From Chthoniobacterales bacterium (GTDB lineage Bacteria > Verrucomicrobiota > Verrucomicrobiia > Chthoniobacterales > JACTMZ01), in contig JAGYIO010000001.1 of assembly GCA_018402585.1 (NCBI GenBank), forward strand, positions 62,001 to 126,000: a stretch of 64,000 nucleotides of DNA, read 5' to 3'. The position numbers and the translations under genes are program-made. The stretch's first letter is position 1. The number at the start of each line of letters is the position of its first letter. Below the pieces are notes generated by a model, which ran no database searches, was not told the DNA's origin, and saw nothing but the letters and a program-made list of their open reading frames with translations. Of the stretch, positions 22,704 through 33,279 are shown one piece after another.

Positions 22704-23596
22704 GCCGCGAAATGATCGTAACCCCGCACCGCACCCAGTCCCTCGGCCACTCCCCGCCCCGCCAACCGGCCGATCCGCGTCAAGCGCACGCGCGGGAATT
22801 TCTTTTTCCACGCCGCCTCGAGTCGCGCCGCCGCGCGCGGCGCCACGGCAAAAAGCAACTCGAAGTCCTCCCCGTCGCCCAACGCCTGCCGCACCGGAAC
22901 TCCGCGCCGCCGCGGGACACTCGACGGATCCACCACGAAGCCGGTCCCGCTCGCCGCTGCCAGGCGCGGCAGGTCGGCGGCCAGACCATCACTCAAATCC
23001 AGCATGGCCCGCGGACGGAAATGGGCCACCAACCACCGTGCTTCCTCCACCCGCGGACGAAAGCGCAAATGCCAGCCGGAAGCCAGCGAACCGCCCAGCG
23101 TCCCGGTGACAAAAAGCAAGTCACCGGCGCGACCGCCGGCGCGGCGCACCATATCCTTGGCTCGCACTTCGCCGGTCAGGGTCACGCTGATCACGGCCGG
23201 TCCGTCGGTGCCGGCCAACTCGCCACCGACCAGATCAAAGCCATATTCGCGCGCCGCCTTTTCCAGGCCGCGGTAAAGATCGTCAATCCAGCGCCCGGTT
23301 TGCCCCCGCCGCAAGACGCACGTCACCAACGCAAAACGCGGCACCCCGCCGCAGGCCGCCAGGTCGCTCACCGCGCGGCAGGCCGCTTTCCAGCCGACCG
23401 CCCGCGCCGACTCCCGCGGGAGAAAATGCCGTCCCTCGACCACGCAATCCGTCTTGAGCAAAGTGAGAAAACCGCGCCGCCCGCCGCGCACCGCGGCGCA
23501 ATCATCGCCGATCCCCGTTTGCACCGCGGCGGACGGACGGCGCAGCAAACGCTGAAGGCGCGCCACGACGGCATCTTCTACGACGGATTTGCTCAC
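22700..23596 (-). CDS. thiL: Thiamine-monophosphate kinase
   Basis: Encodes 298 residues from the GTG at 23596 that overlaps the CPBP stop (GTGA). It phosphorylates thiamine monophosphate to the active diphosphate. Signatures are GIGDDCAAV, LLKTDCVVEGRHF, AVSDLAACGGVPRF, DLVGGELAGTDG and MLDLSDGLAADLPRLA, plus the C-terminal LGDGEDFELLFAV. It completes the step after ThiE, located 10 kb away. Confidence 0.94.
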   Translation of the reverse strand: MSKSVVEDAVVARLQRLLRRPSAAVQTGIGDDCAAVRGGRRGFLTLLKTDCVVEGRHFLPRESARAVGWKAACRAVSDLAACGGVPRFALVTCVLRRGQTGRWIDDLYRGLEKAAREYGFDLVGGELAGTDGPAVISVTLTGEVRAKDMVRRAGGRAGDLLFVTGTLGGSLASGWHLRFRPRVEEARWLVAHFRPRAMLDLSDGLAADLPRLAAASGTGFVVDPSSVPRRRGVPVRQALGDGEDFELLFAVAPRAAARLEAAWKKKFPRVRLTRIGRLAGRGVAEGLGAVRGYDHFAA

Positions 23597-24387
23597 AGGA
23601 AAAACATGATGGCCGTGACCGACACCGCGTTGAAAACCGCATGCATGATCATCGGCACCAACAAGCTGCCGGACTTCTCGTAGGCCAGCCCGAGGCACGC
23701 CGCGAGGGTGAACAAAGCCGGCAACGACCCGGCATGACCGTGCAACGCGGCGAAAAGCAGACTGGTCAGTCCCAGCGAGAAGAGCGGACCGACGTAACGC
23801 TTGCCCACCGGATAAAGATAGCCGCGGAAAATCACCTCCTCGGCCACCGGCGCGACAATGATGGCCATGACCATCACCGCGATCCGGTCGCGCGGCGATT
23901 CGGCCTCCTGCAAGAATTTCACCACGTCCTGCGCGCTCACCTCACCGCCGGACGCGCTGTAAACCATGGCCTGCACCAGCATGAGCACCGGATAAGCCGC
24001 GGCCAGCGCGAGCAAAGCCCGGCCAAGCAGCGGGAAAAACTTTTCCCCGCCCATCCCGAAAACTTCAACCGGCGAGACCTTGCGGTAAATGAGCAGGCCG
24101 AGCAGAAAAAGCACGATCGCCCCGTAAACCGCCGCGCCGCTCAGCACATGGCCGAATTCCACCGCGCGCTCGCCTTCCTGGGTCAGCGCATCATGTCCGA
24201 GCAAGACAAACCAAGCCGCCAAGACCAGCGCGACCAGACCGTCCAACCCGCTGACCCAACGGTCTTCGACCCGCCCGCCGTGCTCGACCAGCACCCGCCG
24301 CGCCAGCGGCAGATAGTAGCGCAACCCCGCCGCGGTCAGCACGACCAGCACCACGAAAGCCGCCCAGAACGCCACGCCGTTCACCAC
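23593..24387 (-). CDS. CPBP-family intramembrane metalloprotease
   Basis: Encodes 264 residues with about seven or eight membrane helices. The CAAX/Abi signatures are complete: EEVIFRGYLYP (EExxxR), FAALHGHAG (FxxxH), and PMIMHAVFN (HxxxN), which form the metal site. The natural substrate is unknown. The GTG start at 24387 overlaps the sppA stop by 7 bases. Being coupled to signal peptide peptidase suggests shared envelope proteolysis, though this is not demonstrated. Confidence 0.9.
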   Translation of the reverse strand: MVNGVAFWAAFVVLVVLTAAGLRYYLPLARRVLVEHGGRVEDRWVSGLDGLVALVLAAWFVLLGHDALTQEGERAVEFGHVLSGAAVYGAIVLFLLGLLIYRKVSPVEVFGMGGEKFFPLLGRALLALAAAYPVLMLVQAMVYSASGGEVSAQDVVKFLQEAESPRDRIAVMVMAIIVAPVAEEVIFRGYLYPVGKRYVGPLFSLGLTSLLFAALHGHAGSLPALFTLAACLGLAYEKSGSLLVPMIMHAVFNAVSVTAIMFFL

Positions 24388-25382
24388 GCGTAAAATTCCG
24401 GCAACAGGTAAGCGCGCCCCGGTTGCAGGCGGAAGTTCGGACCCGGTGCCAACTGCACCTCCACTTTCGACTGCGCCCCCGCGCCGAGTAGCCGCAGCAA
24501 CCGCTGGAAGTTCAGCCCCGATTGGTAGCGGATCACCCCGGCCTCGGGCGCGTCGGCCAGCACCCGGGCTTTGTCATAGGCATCCTCGATGTAACCCAGC
24601 TGATCGACCAGCCCCGCCTCCTTGGCATCTTTGCCCGTCAGGATGCGCCCGTCGGCGAAAGTGTCGCGCAGTTTGTCCGCATCCTGGCCGCGCGCCAAAG
24701 CCACGATGCCGAGGAAGCGCTCGTAGACCTGCTTGACCATGCCCTCGACATAAGCGCTCTCTTCGGGCGTCATCGGACGCGAACCGCTCAGCATATCTTT
24801 GAATTTGCCGCTTTTGAAAACCACCGCGTCCAGCCCGACCTTGTCGAAAAGCCCTTCGTAATTGAGCGACTGGATGATCACGCCGATGCTCCCGGTGAAG
24901 GTTGTCTCGTTGGCCACAATCCAGTCGGCCGCGCAGGCGACGTAATACGCGCCCGACGCGCCGAGCGAACTCATCGCCACCACGACCGGCTTCTTTTTCT
25001 GCACCTTGGCCACTTCGTGGTAAATGATGTCGGACGCCGTGACCTCGCCGCCAGGCGAGTCGACCGCCAGCACGATGGCTTTGACCTCGTCGTCATCCAG
25101 CGCGTTCTGCAGCGCGCCCTTGATCTCATCCACCATCGACGTGCCCCACTCGGTCGTGTCGTCAGTGTAGATCACGCCCTGCACGGGAATGACCGCAATC
25201 TTGCCGCCCCCCGCCTGACCGTCCTCCACCACCACCTCGGAAAGCGCGGGCGCCCGGAAGCTCCGCATGGCCAAACCCTCCGCTTCGGTCGCCCCGACAA
25301 GCGCGAACAGCACAAGGTTGAAAAAGAGGCTGGCGCACAAAGCGAGAAAAACCGCCAGCAAGGCACATCCGGATTTCTTCAT
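24381..25382 (-). CDS. sppA: Signal peptide peptidase SppA
   Basis: Encodes 333 residues from the ATG at 25382 (MKKSGCALLAVFLALCASLF), which begins the single N-terminal membrane anchor. The track start at 25487 would run into the tRNA gene. It is the short, single-domain SppA type. The catalytic Ser lies in SSLGASGAYYVACAAD and the general-base Lys in FKSGKFKDMLSG. It degrades cleaved signal peptides in the membrane. First gene of the five-gene minus-strand operon. Confidence 0.93.
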   Translation of the reverse strand: MKKSGCALLAVFLALCASLFFNLVLFALVGATEAEGLAMRSFRAPALSEVVVEDGQAGGGKIAVIPVQGVIYTDDTTEWGTSMVDEIKGALQNALDDDEVKAIVLAVDSPGGEVTASDIIYHEVAKVQKKKPVVVAMSSLGASGAYYVACAADWIVANETTFTGSIGVIIQSLNYEGLFDKVGLDAVVFKSGKFKDMLSGSRPMTPEESAYVEGMVKQVYERFLGIVALARGQDADKLRDTFADGRILTGKDAKEAGLVDQLGYIEDAYDKARVLADAPEAGVIRYQSGLNFQRLLRLLGAGAQSKVEVQLAPGPNFRLQPGRAYLLPEFYAW

Positions 25383-25481
25383 GGCCCCAACATTGCCGAG
25401 CCCCGCCCCCAAGACAAGCCGCCGCGCGGCGTTTCCCGTTGGACAACGACCGCACCCCCGTGCCATCTTCCCGATTCTATT

Positions 25482-25563
25482 GCTCACGTGGCGGAACTGG
25501 CAGACGCGTGCGTCTCAGAAGCGCATGGGGTGACCCGTGGAGGTTCGAGTCCTCTCGTGAGCA
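25482..25563 (+). tRNA. tRNA-Leu (anticodon CAG)
   Basis: The 82-base cloverleaf has acceptor stem GCTCACG / CGTGAGC with discriminator A. The anticodon stem TGCGT / GCGCA encloses loop CTCAGAA with anticodon CAG at 25516-25518. A variable arm (GGGGTGACCC) of class II length and the T arm GGAGGTTCGAGTCCTCT follow. CCA is not encoded. It reads CTG codons. It lies between the divergent sppA and menG genes. Confidence 0.95.
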
Positions 25564-25572
25564 TATCTTCCG

Positions 25573-26247
25573 ATGCAAAACCCCGCCCAGGTCCGCGGCA
25601 TTTTCAGTCGCATCGCCCCACGCTACGACCTGGCCAACCATCTGCTCTCCGGCGGCCTCGACTTCCTCTGGCGCGCCCGCGCCGTGCGTCTTGTCGCGCC
25701 GTGGCGACCCCGCACCATCCTCGACCTCGCCACGGGCAGCGGTGACCTCGCCCTCGCCCTGCAAAAAAAACTCCCTCAGGCTCGCATTGTCGGCGCCGAC
25801 TTCTGCCTCCCCATGCTGCAAGTCGCCGCCGGCAAAGGCCTCCACCCGCTCGTCGCCGCCGACGGCACCCGCCTCCCCTTTGCCGACGCCTCCTTCGAGG
25901 CCGTGACCGTCGCCTTCGGCCTGCGCAACATGGAGTCCTGGCCCGGTGCCCTGCGCGAAATGTCCCGCGTCCTCCACCCCGGCGGACACCTCCTCCTCCT
26001 CGACTTCTCCCTCCCGCGTCCCCCGCTCGACAAAATCTACCGCCTCTACCTCCACCGCATCCTCCCCCTCATCGCCGGTCTCCTCACCAACCACCGCGCC
26101 GGCTACGAATACCTCGGCGCATCCATCGAAACCTTCCCCTCCGGCCAAGCCATGCTCGACCTCCTCTCCTCCCAAGGCTTCTCCGCCCCCCAAGCCTACG
26201 CCCTCGCCGCCGGCATCGTCACCATCTACACCGCCGAAAAGCCATGA
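25573..26247 (+). CDS. ubiE: Demethylmenaquinone / ubiquinone C-methyltransferase
   Basis: Encodes 224 residues. UbiE/MenG methylates demethylmenaquinone with SAM. Family markers are FSRIAPRYDLANHLLSGGLD, the SAM motif LDLATGSGDLALAL, VAFGLRNMESWPGALREMSR and the C-terminal GIVTIYTA. It starts 10 bases after the tRNA gene and overlaps manA by ATGA. Menaquinone use would fit an anaerobic or verrucomicrobial respiratory chain; the sequence alone does not separate menaquinone from ubiquinone. Confidence 0.93.
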   Translation: MQNPAQVRGIFSRIAPRYDLANHLLSGGLDFLWRARAVRLVAPWRPRTILDLATGSGDLALALQKKLPQARIVGADFCLPMLQVAAGKGLHPLVAADGTRLPFADASFEAVTVAFGLRNMESWPGALREMSRVLHPGGHLLLLDFSLPRPPLDKIYRLYLHRILPLIAGLLTNHRAGYEYLGASIETFPSGQAMLDLLSSQGFSAPQAYALAAGIVTIYTAEKP

Positions 26248-27182
26248 GTCCCATCACCTTCACCCCCCTCTACCAAGAACGTCTCTGGGGCGGCCGCACT
26301 TTCTCTTCCCAACTCTCCCGCGCCCTCCCCGGCCACCAACCCATCGGCGAAGCTTGGGAAATCGTCGACCGCCCCGAAGCCCAAAGCGTCATCGCCACCG
26401 GCCCCCACCGCGGACGCACCCTCCACCATCTCTGGACCCACCACCGCGCCGAAATCTTCGGCCCCCGCCACGCGTCCGCCGGCCCACGCTTCCCGCTGCT
26501 CGGCAAACTCCTCGACGCCCGCGACCGCCTCTCGGTGCAAGTCCACCCGCCCGCCGACCTCGCCCCGCAACTCGGCGGCGAGCCCAAGACCGAAATGTGG
26601 TATTTCCTGGCCTGCGATCCCGGCAGCCGCATCTACGCCGGACTCGCCCCCGGCACGACCCGCGCATCGTTCGAGGAAAAACTCCGCCACGGCACGATCG
26701 AAGAATGCCTCCACGTCCTCCCCACCCGCGAGGGGGACAGCATCTTCATCCCCAGCGGACGCCTCCACGCCATCGGCGAAGGCAACCTCATCGTCGAAAT
26801 CCAGCAGAACAGCGACACCACCTACCGCGTCTTCGACTGGAACCGCACCGGTCTCGACGGCCAACCCCGCGCCCTCCACCTCGAAGAATCTCTCCTCTCC
26901 ACCGACTTCCACGACTTTGCCCCGCCCCTCGCCCACCTCGAGTCGGGCCTCCTCGCCGCCTGCAATCACTTCCGCGTGGAGAAAAAAATCCTCACCTCCC
27001 GGCAAGATCTCCGCCCCCCCGGCGACTTCGCCCTCATCACCGTGGTTGGCGGACGCGCCACCTGCGCCGAACAAACCTTCCAACCGGGCGACTTTTTCCT
27101 CCTCCCCGCAACCGACGCTCCCCCCGTCGCCGCTTCTGCTCGCGAGTGCACCGTCCTCGTCACCACCCTCCCCCACTTGTAG
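26244..27182 (+). CDS. manA: Mannose-6-phosphate isomerase, class I
   Basis: Encodes 312 residues of the short type I PMI cupin. It interconverts mannose-6-phosphate and fructose-6-phosphate. Signatures are LYQERLWGGRTF, the zinc region LSVQVHPPADLAP with EMWYFLAC, and PSGRLHAIGEGNLIVEIQQN. It is translationally coupled to ubiE by ATGA, with no obvious pathway link. Confidence 0.93.
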   Translation: MSPITFTPLYQERLWGGRTFSSQLSRALPGHQPIGEAWEIVDRPEAQSVIATGPHRGRTLHHLWTHHRAEIFGPRHASAGPRFPLLGKLLDARDRLSVQVHPPADLAPQLGGEPKTEMWYFLACDPGSRIYAGLAPGTTRASFEEKLRHGTIEECLHVLPTREGDSIFIPSGRLHAIGEGNLIVEIQQNSDTTYRVFDWNRTGLDGQPRALHLEESLLSTDFHDFAPPLAHLESGLLAACNHFRVEKKILTSRQDLRPPGDFALITVVGGRATCAEQTFQPGDFFLLPATDAPPVAASARECTVLVTTLPHL

Positions 27183-27213
27183 CGGCGGTCACCGACCGCC
27201 GCTGCAACCTCAC

Positions 27214-29427
27214 TCAAGTTTCAAGTTTCATCCCTCCGCCCTCTCTTTTTCCCCCTTCCCGCAGCCGCGCGAGCAACCCCCCGTGCCGCCGCCGCGTGTC
27301 GTTCTGCCGCACCGCCGTGGCCAACGCCTTCCGCTGACCCGCCACCACCACGAGCCGCTTGCCCCGGGTGATCGCGGTGTAAAGCAGGTTGCGCTGCAAG
27401 AGGAGGAAATGCTGCATGGCCAGCGGGATCACCACCGCGGGAAATTCCGACCCCTGGCTCTTGTGGATGCTGATCGCATAGGCCGGCTCCACCTCGTCGA
27501 GTTCGTTGAACTCGTAAACCGCCCGCCGCCCGTCGAACTCGATCGCCACCTGACGCTCCTCCACATCGATCGCCATGATCCTCCCGATGTCGCCATTGAA
27601 GACATCTTTGTCATAGTTGTTCCGCGTCTGCAGGACCTTGTCCCCCACCCGGAACTTCGTGCCGAACCGCTCCACTTCCGCCCGGTCCGCCCGCGGCGGG
27701 TTGAGCGCCGCCTGCAGCGACGCGTTTAGTTCCCGGATCCCCAGACTCCCCCGGTGCATCGGCACCAGCACCTGGATGTCGCGCAGCGGATCCAGCCCGA
27801 CCCGCCGCGGAATTTCCTCCTTGACCAACCGCAAGACCAGCTTGGCAATCTCCTCCGGTTCCTCGCGGTGCAGGAAGGCAAAGTCCGTATTCTTCTCCCC
27901 CGCCTCCTCCGGCACCCGCCCGTGCCGCACGTCGTGTGCCGCCCGCACGATGCGGCTGGCCTCGGCCTGACGGAAAATTTCCGTCAACCGCACCGACCGC
28001 ACCGCGCCGCTGGCCAGCAGGTCGGACAAAATCGCCCCCGGCCCCACGCTCGGCAACTGGTCCGGATCGCCCACCAGCACGAGCGACCCGTGCGGCGGCA
28101 GCGCGCGGCACAAAGCCGCCATGAGCGGCACATCGACCATGGAAAATTCGTCGACCACCACGAGGTCCGTATCGAGCGGATGCTGCTTGCCGCGCTTGAA
28201 TCCGCCGGACGGCAACACTTCCAGCAACCGGTGGATGGTCTGCGCCGCGCAGCCCGTCGATTCCCCCATCCGCTTGGCCGCCCGTCCGGTCGGTGCGCAG
28301 AGCAGGAACCGCACCTTCTTGGCCGCGAGAATTTTCAAAAGGCTGTCGAGCAACGTCGTCTTGCCCACGCCCGGACCACCCGTCACCACCACCAACCGCA
28401 CCCCCAGCACGGTGCGCAGGGCTTCCATCTGACTCGGTGAAAGCGTCTTGCCCGTCTTCTCCTCCACCCACCCGAGCGCTTTGTCGAACTCGATGCCCGG
28501 ATAATTCGCCGGCTGTGCCGCCAACCGCGTCAGCGTCTCGGCGATCGTCGACTCCGCCGCCCGCAAGGCCGGCAGAAACACCATGGTCTCACTCCCGATC
28601 TCCTCGATCGTCAATTGTCCGTCCGCCACCTCGCGTTCCAGCGCCCCGGACACCACCGCTTCATCGACCCCCAGCAACTCCGCCGCCGCCGCGAGCAACA
28701 TGGCCCGCGGCAACGCCGTGTGTCCCTCGCCCGTGGCCTCGGAAAGCACATGCTGCAAACCGCCCCGCGCCCGCAAAATCGAATCATGACCGAACCCGAG
28801 TTTCTGCCCGACCGCATCGGCCGTTTTGAAACCGATGCCCGGAATATCCCGCGCCAGCAGATACGGATTGGCCCGCACCCGCGCGATCGCCTCCTCGCCG
28901 TAAAGTTTGAAAACCCGCAACGCTCGGCTCGTGCTGATCCCGTGGCTGTGCAGGAAGACCATGATGTCGCGCACCACGCGCTGCTCGGCCCACGCCCCCT
29001 TGATCTGCTGACGCCGCCCCTCGCCGATCCCCTCCACCTCCTGCAGCCGCGCCGACGCACTCTCGATCACGTCGAAAATTTTCTCCCCGAACTTCGCCAC
29101 CATCTTCTTCGCGTAAACCGGACCAATCCCGCGGATCAATCCGCTGCCGAGATATTTTTCGATGCCTTCGAGCGAGGTCGGCGCCTGACACCGGATATTC
29201 GTCGCGCGCAATTGCATCCCGTGCTCGCGATTGCGTTCCCACCGCCCCTCCGCCGTGATCCACTCGCCGGGCGACACCGCGGCCACCACCCCGACCACCG
29301 CCACCAAATCCCGCCGCCCCTTAACCTTCACCTTGAGCACGGCAAAACCCGTGTCCTCGTTGTGGAACGTAACCCGTTCGACCAACCCGGAAAGCCCGTC
29401 GGCCGGTGCCGTTTGCTCAGAAGCCAT
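27214..29427 (-). CDS. recD2: RecD2-like ATP-dependent DNA helicase
   Basis: Encodes about 737 residues from the ATG at 29427; the ATG at 29436 is equally possible and the track start at 29571 lies upstream of the conserved OB-like N-terminus. RecD2 proteins are SF1B 5'-3' helicases that act without RecBC. An N-terminal domain and helix-hairpin-helix region (GIGPVYAKKMV, IPGIGFKTADAV) precede Walker A (VVTGGPGVGKTTLL), Walker B (VVVDEFSMVD), GDPDQLPSVGPG, and the C-terminal ISIHKSQGSEFPAV and YTAITRGKRLVV. It is divergent from rpmE. Confidence 0.93.
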   Translation of the reverse strand: MASEQTAPADGLSGLVERVTFHNEDTGFAVLKVKVKGRRDLVAVVGVVAAVSPGEWITAEGRWERNREHGMQLRATNIRCQAPTSLEGIEKYLGSGLIRGIGPVYAKKMVAKFGEKIFDVIESASARLQEVEGIGEGRRQQIKGAWAEQRVVRDIMVFLHSHGISTSRALRVFKLYGEEAIARVRANPYLLARDIPGIGFKTADAVGQKLGFGHDSILRARGGLQHVLSEATGEGHTALPRAMLLAAAAELLGVDEAVVSGALEREVADGQLTIEEIGSETMVFLPALRAAESTIAETLTRLAAQPANYPGIEFDKALGWVEEKTGKTLSPSQMEALRTVLGVRLVVVTGGPGVGKTTLLDSLLKILAAKKVRFLLCAPTGRAAKRMGESTGCAAQTIHRLLEVLPSGGFKRGKQHPLDTDLVVVDEFSMVDVPLMAALCRALPPHGSLVLVGDPDQLPSVGPGAILSDLLASGAVRSVRLTEIFRQAEASRIVRAAHDVRHGRVPEEAGEKNTDFAFLHREEPEEIAKLVLRLVKEEIPRRVGLDPLRDIQVLVPMHRGSLGIRELNASLQAALNPPRADRAEVERFGTKFRVGDKVLQTRNNYDKDVFNGDIGRIMAIDVEERQVAIEFDGRRAVYEFNELDEVEPAYAISIHKSQGSEFPAVVIPLAMQHFLLLQRNLLYTAITRGKRLVVVAGQRKALATAVRQNDTRRRHGGLLARLREGGKREGGGMKLET

Positions 29428-29521
29428 CGCCCCCATCCTGCCCGTCGCCCCCGCCCGCCGCAAGCGGACGGCTTTTGCTTGCCAACCACCCGCCGTGGCG
29501 GCTAATTTACTCGGCTCTTCA

Positions 29522-29746
29522 ATGAAAGCCGGTATCCATCCTGAATACGCCGAAACGACGATCACCTGCACCTGCGGGGCCGTTTACCACACCCGCTCGA
29601 CCCGCCGGAACATCAAGATCGGCATCTGCGCGGCCTGCCACCCTTTCTTCACCGGCGAACAGAAGTTCATCGACACCGCCGGACGCGTCGAGAAATTCAC
29701 CCGCCGCTACGGCACGGTCAAATCCACCCGCGCCCCAAAAGCTTAG
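29522..29746 (+). CDS. rpmE: 50S ribosomal protein L31, zinc-binding type
   Basis: Encodes 74 residues (MKAGIHPEYAETTITCTCGA). The two Cys pairs, CTC near residue 16 and CAAC near 40, bind zinc as in the L31A form. HPFFTGEQKFIDTAGRVEKF is the family's central signature. The track ORF begins upstream in the same frame; this ATG matches the family start. It precedes prfA, the common bacterial order. Confidence 0.96.
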   Translation: MKAGIHPEYAETTITCTCGAVYHTRSTRRNIKIGICAACHPFFTGEQKFIDTAGRVEKFTRRYGTVKSTRAPKA

Positions 29747-29806
29747 TTGCTTTGCTCCCCATCCGGTGATCACGCCGCCCCGCGGCCGGTCGCCGTTTTT
29801 CTTTTC

Positions 29807-30883
29807 ATGGATCTCGCGCCGCTCCTTGCCAAAAAACGTGAGCGCCTCGCCGAGTTGGACCAACTCGTCTCCTCCGACGACTTCTTCGCCGACCCCGCCA
29901 AGGCGCGCGACGTGATGCGCGAACAAGCCCGGCTCAAAGAACTCGCCGCCGCCCAAGACGAAGTGCAAAGCCTGCGCACCCGGCTGAACGAAAACAGCGA
30001 ACTCGCCAGCAGTCCCGATCCCGAGATGGCCGAACTCGCCGCGGCCGAAATCCCGCAGCTCAAAGCACGCCTCGCCGTCCTCGACCGCGACATCCAATTC
30101 GCCCTCCTCCCGCCCGACGATGCCGAAGACCGCAACGCCATGGTGGAAATACGCGCCGGCACCGGCGGTGACGAAGCCGCCCTTTTCGCCGCCGACCTTT
30201 ACCGCATGTATCAGCGCTACACCGAAGCGCAGGGCCTCAGCCTCGAGTCCGTCGACTCCAGCCCGTCCGGCCTCGGCGGTTTCAAAGAAATCATCTTCAA
30301 AGTCACCGGCCACGCCGTCTTCCGCCGCCTGCGCTACGAAAGCGGCGTCCACCGCGTGCAACGCGTCCCCGCCACCGAGGCCCAGGGCCGCATCCACACC
30401 TCCACCGCCACCGTCGCCGTCCTCCCCGAAGCGCAGGAAGTCGACCTCGAACTCCGCCCGCAGGACCTCCGCATCGAAGTCTGCCGCTCCGGCGGACCCG
30501 GCGGACAAGGGGTCAACACCACCGACTCCGCCGTCCAGATCCTCCACCTCCCGACCGGAAAAATCGTCCGCTGCCAAGACGGACGCTCGCAGCAGAAAAA
30601 CAAAGCCGCCGCTTTGGAAATCCTCCGCACCCGCCTCCTCGAGGACAAACGCAACGAGGAAGAAGCCAAATACTCGGCCCACCGCCGCAGTCTCATCGGT
30701 CGGGCTGGACGCGAGGAAAAAATCCGCACCTACAATTTCCCGCAGAACCGCATCACCGACCACCGCATCGGCCTCACCCTTTACAATCTCGACCGCGTGA
30801 TCGCAGGCGACCTCGACGAAATGGTCTCCTCCCTCCAACAACGCGACATGGAAGACCGCCTCACCGAAGCCGGCCTTGCCTAA
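29807..30883 (+). CDS. prfA: Peptide chain release factor 1
   Basis: Encodes 358 residues from the ATG at 29807. RF1 reads UAA and UAG. The decoding PxT motif is visible in RVPATEAQGRIHTS and the catalytic GGQ loop in RSGGPGGQGVNTTDS. Length and the N-terminal helical domain are normal. Located in the conserved rpmE-prfA-prmC order. Since RF1 is present, UAG (as in the DUF4912 gene) should terminate. Confidence 0.97.
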   Translation: MDLAPLLAKKRERLAELDQLVSSDDFFADPAKARDVMREQARLKELAAAQDEVQSLRTRLNENSELASSPDPEMAELAAAEIPQLKARLAVLDRDIQFALLPPDDAEDRNAMVEIRAGTGGDEAALFAADLYRMYQRYTEAQGLSLESVDSSPSGLGGFKEIIFKVTGHAVFRRLRYESGVHRVQRVPATEAQGRIHTSTATVAVLPEAQEVDLELRPQDLRIEVCRSGGPGGQGVNTTDSAVQILHLPTGKIVRCQDGRSQQKNKAAALEILRTRLLEDKRNEEEAKYSAHRRSLIGRAGREEKIRTYNFPQNRITDHRIGLTLYNLDRVIAGDLDEMVSSLQQRDMEDRLTEAGLA

Positions 30884-30910
30884 AAAGTGATCACCTCATC
30901 CCGCCGATTG

Positions 30911-31041
30911 CAGGGGGCACGGGCAGCCTGCCCGCCCGTGTGCGGGTCTCGCCCGTCACGACCCCATCAACACCCCCCTGTAGCGTCGCCGTCCCCGGCG
31001 ACGATCCCCGGCGGGGCCCGCCGGCCCCAGCGGGCCGCTGC
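30911..31041. repeat. REP-like repeat block between prfA and prmC
   Basis: The left part is CAGGGGGCACGGGC followed by short hairpins and GCCCGTCACGACC. The right part is GTAGCGTCGCCGTCCCCGG then GGCGGGGCCCGCCGGCCCCA. Both modules recur elsewhere in the window (34481, 48943, 53812; and 11954, 48850, 6179). No reading frame of interest occupies this gap. Confidence 0.75.
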
Positions 31042-31052
31042 CTTTCCCTCGC

Positions 31053-31896
31053 ATGCCTGAAACCCTCCCACTCTTGGAAGTCCTCCGCGCCACCGAGCGC
31101 TACCTCTCCGACCGCGGGGTGGACAGCCCGCGCCTCAACGCCGAGCACCTCCTCGCCCACGCCCTCGGCCTCAAGCGCATGGAACTCTATCTGCAGTTCG
31201 ACCGCCCGCTGACCGAACCCGAGCGCGCCCCGCTGCGCGAGATGGTCAAACGCCGCGGCGCCCGCGAGCCACTGCAACACATCCTCGGCACCGCCGAATT
31301 CCACGGACGCTCTTTCCTCTCTGACCCACGCGCCCTCGTCCCCCGCCCCGAAACCGAACAACTGGTCGAACTCGCCCTCGAACTTGTCAAGGCGCACGCG
31401 TCACCCGCGATCCTCGACCTCGGCACCGGCAGCGGTGTCATAGTACTCACCGTCGCTCTCGAACTTCCGTCCGCCACCCTCCACGCCACCGACCTCTCGC
31501 CCGACGCCCTCGCCCTCGCCGCCGACAACGCCGCCCGCCACCAACTCACCGGCCGCATCCGCTTCACCCAGACCGACCTCCTCCCGCCGGACGAGACCAA
31601 GTTCGACCTCATCCTGGCCAACCTCCCCTACATTCCAACCGCCGAAATTGCCACCCTCTCCCCGGAAGTCCGCCACGACCCCGCCACCGCGCTCGACGGG
31701 GGCGCCGACGGGCTCGACCTCATCCGCCGCCTCATCGCCGAAGCTCCCGCACGCCTCGCCCCCGGCGGTGCCCTCCTCCTCGAAATCGGCGCCGGCCAAG
31801 CCGATGCCGTCAACGCCCTGCTCTCCGCACTCAAATATCGGGACATTTCCCTCCGTCCGGATTATCAAAACATCCTGCGTTTTGCGGTTGGTTTTC

Positions 31897-31904
<8 letters not shown>
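31053..31904 (+). CDS. prmC: Release factor glutamine methyltransferase (NLPY variant)
   Basis: Encodes 283 residues. PrmC N5-methylates the Gln of the GGQ motif in RF1/RF2. The N-terminal helical domain includes PRLNAEHLLAHALGL and REPLQHILGTAEFHGR. The SAM motif is ILDLGTGSGVIVLTVAL. The substrate-binding NPPY tetrapeptide reads NLPY here (ILANLPYIPT). It follows prfA, its substrate gene, and overlaps murA by 8 bases. Confidence 0.93.
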
Positions 31905-33156
<1,252 letters not shown>

Positions 33157-33204
33157 ACGGTCAGAGCATGCGTTGCCACCCATGACCACTCATGCATCTC
33201 CGCA

Positions 33205-33270
33205 GGTAGGGACGAGCGGACCGCTCGTCCGCCTCGTTTCATCCGGGCACGCGAGCCGCGTGCCCCTACC
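33205..33270. repeat. Complete two-hairpin REP-like element
   Basis: Outer inverted repeat GGTAGGG ... CCCTACC encloses two hairpins: GACGAGCGG / CCGCTCGTC with a one-base loop, and GGGCACGCG / CGCGTGCCC with a three-base loop. It is the clearest full copy of the family and ends 9 bases before the kamA start codon. Confidence 0.85.
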
Positions 33271-33279
33271 TTGACCGCC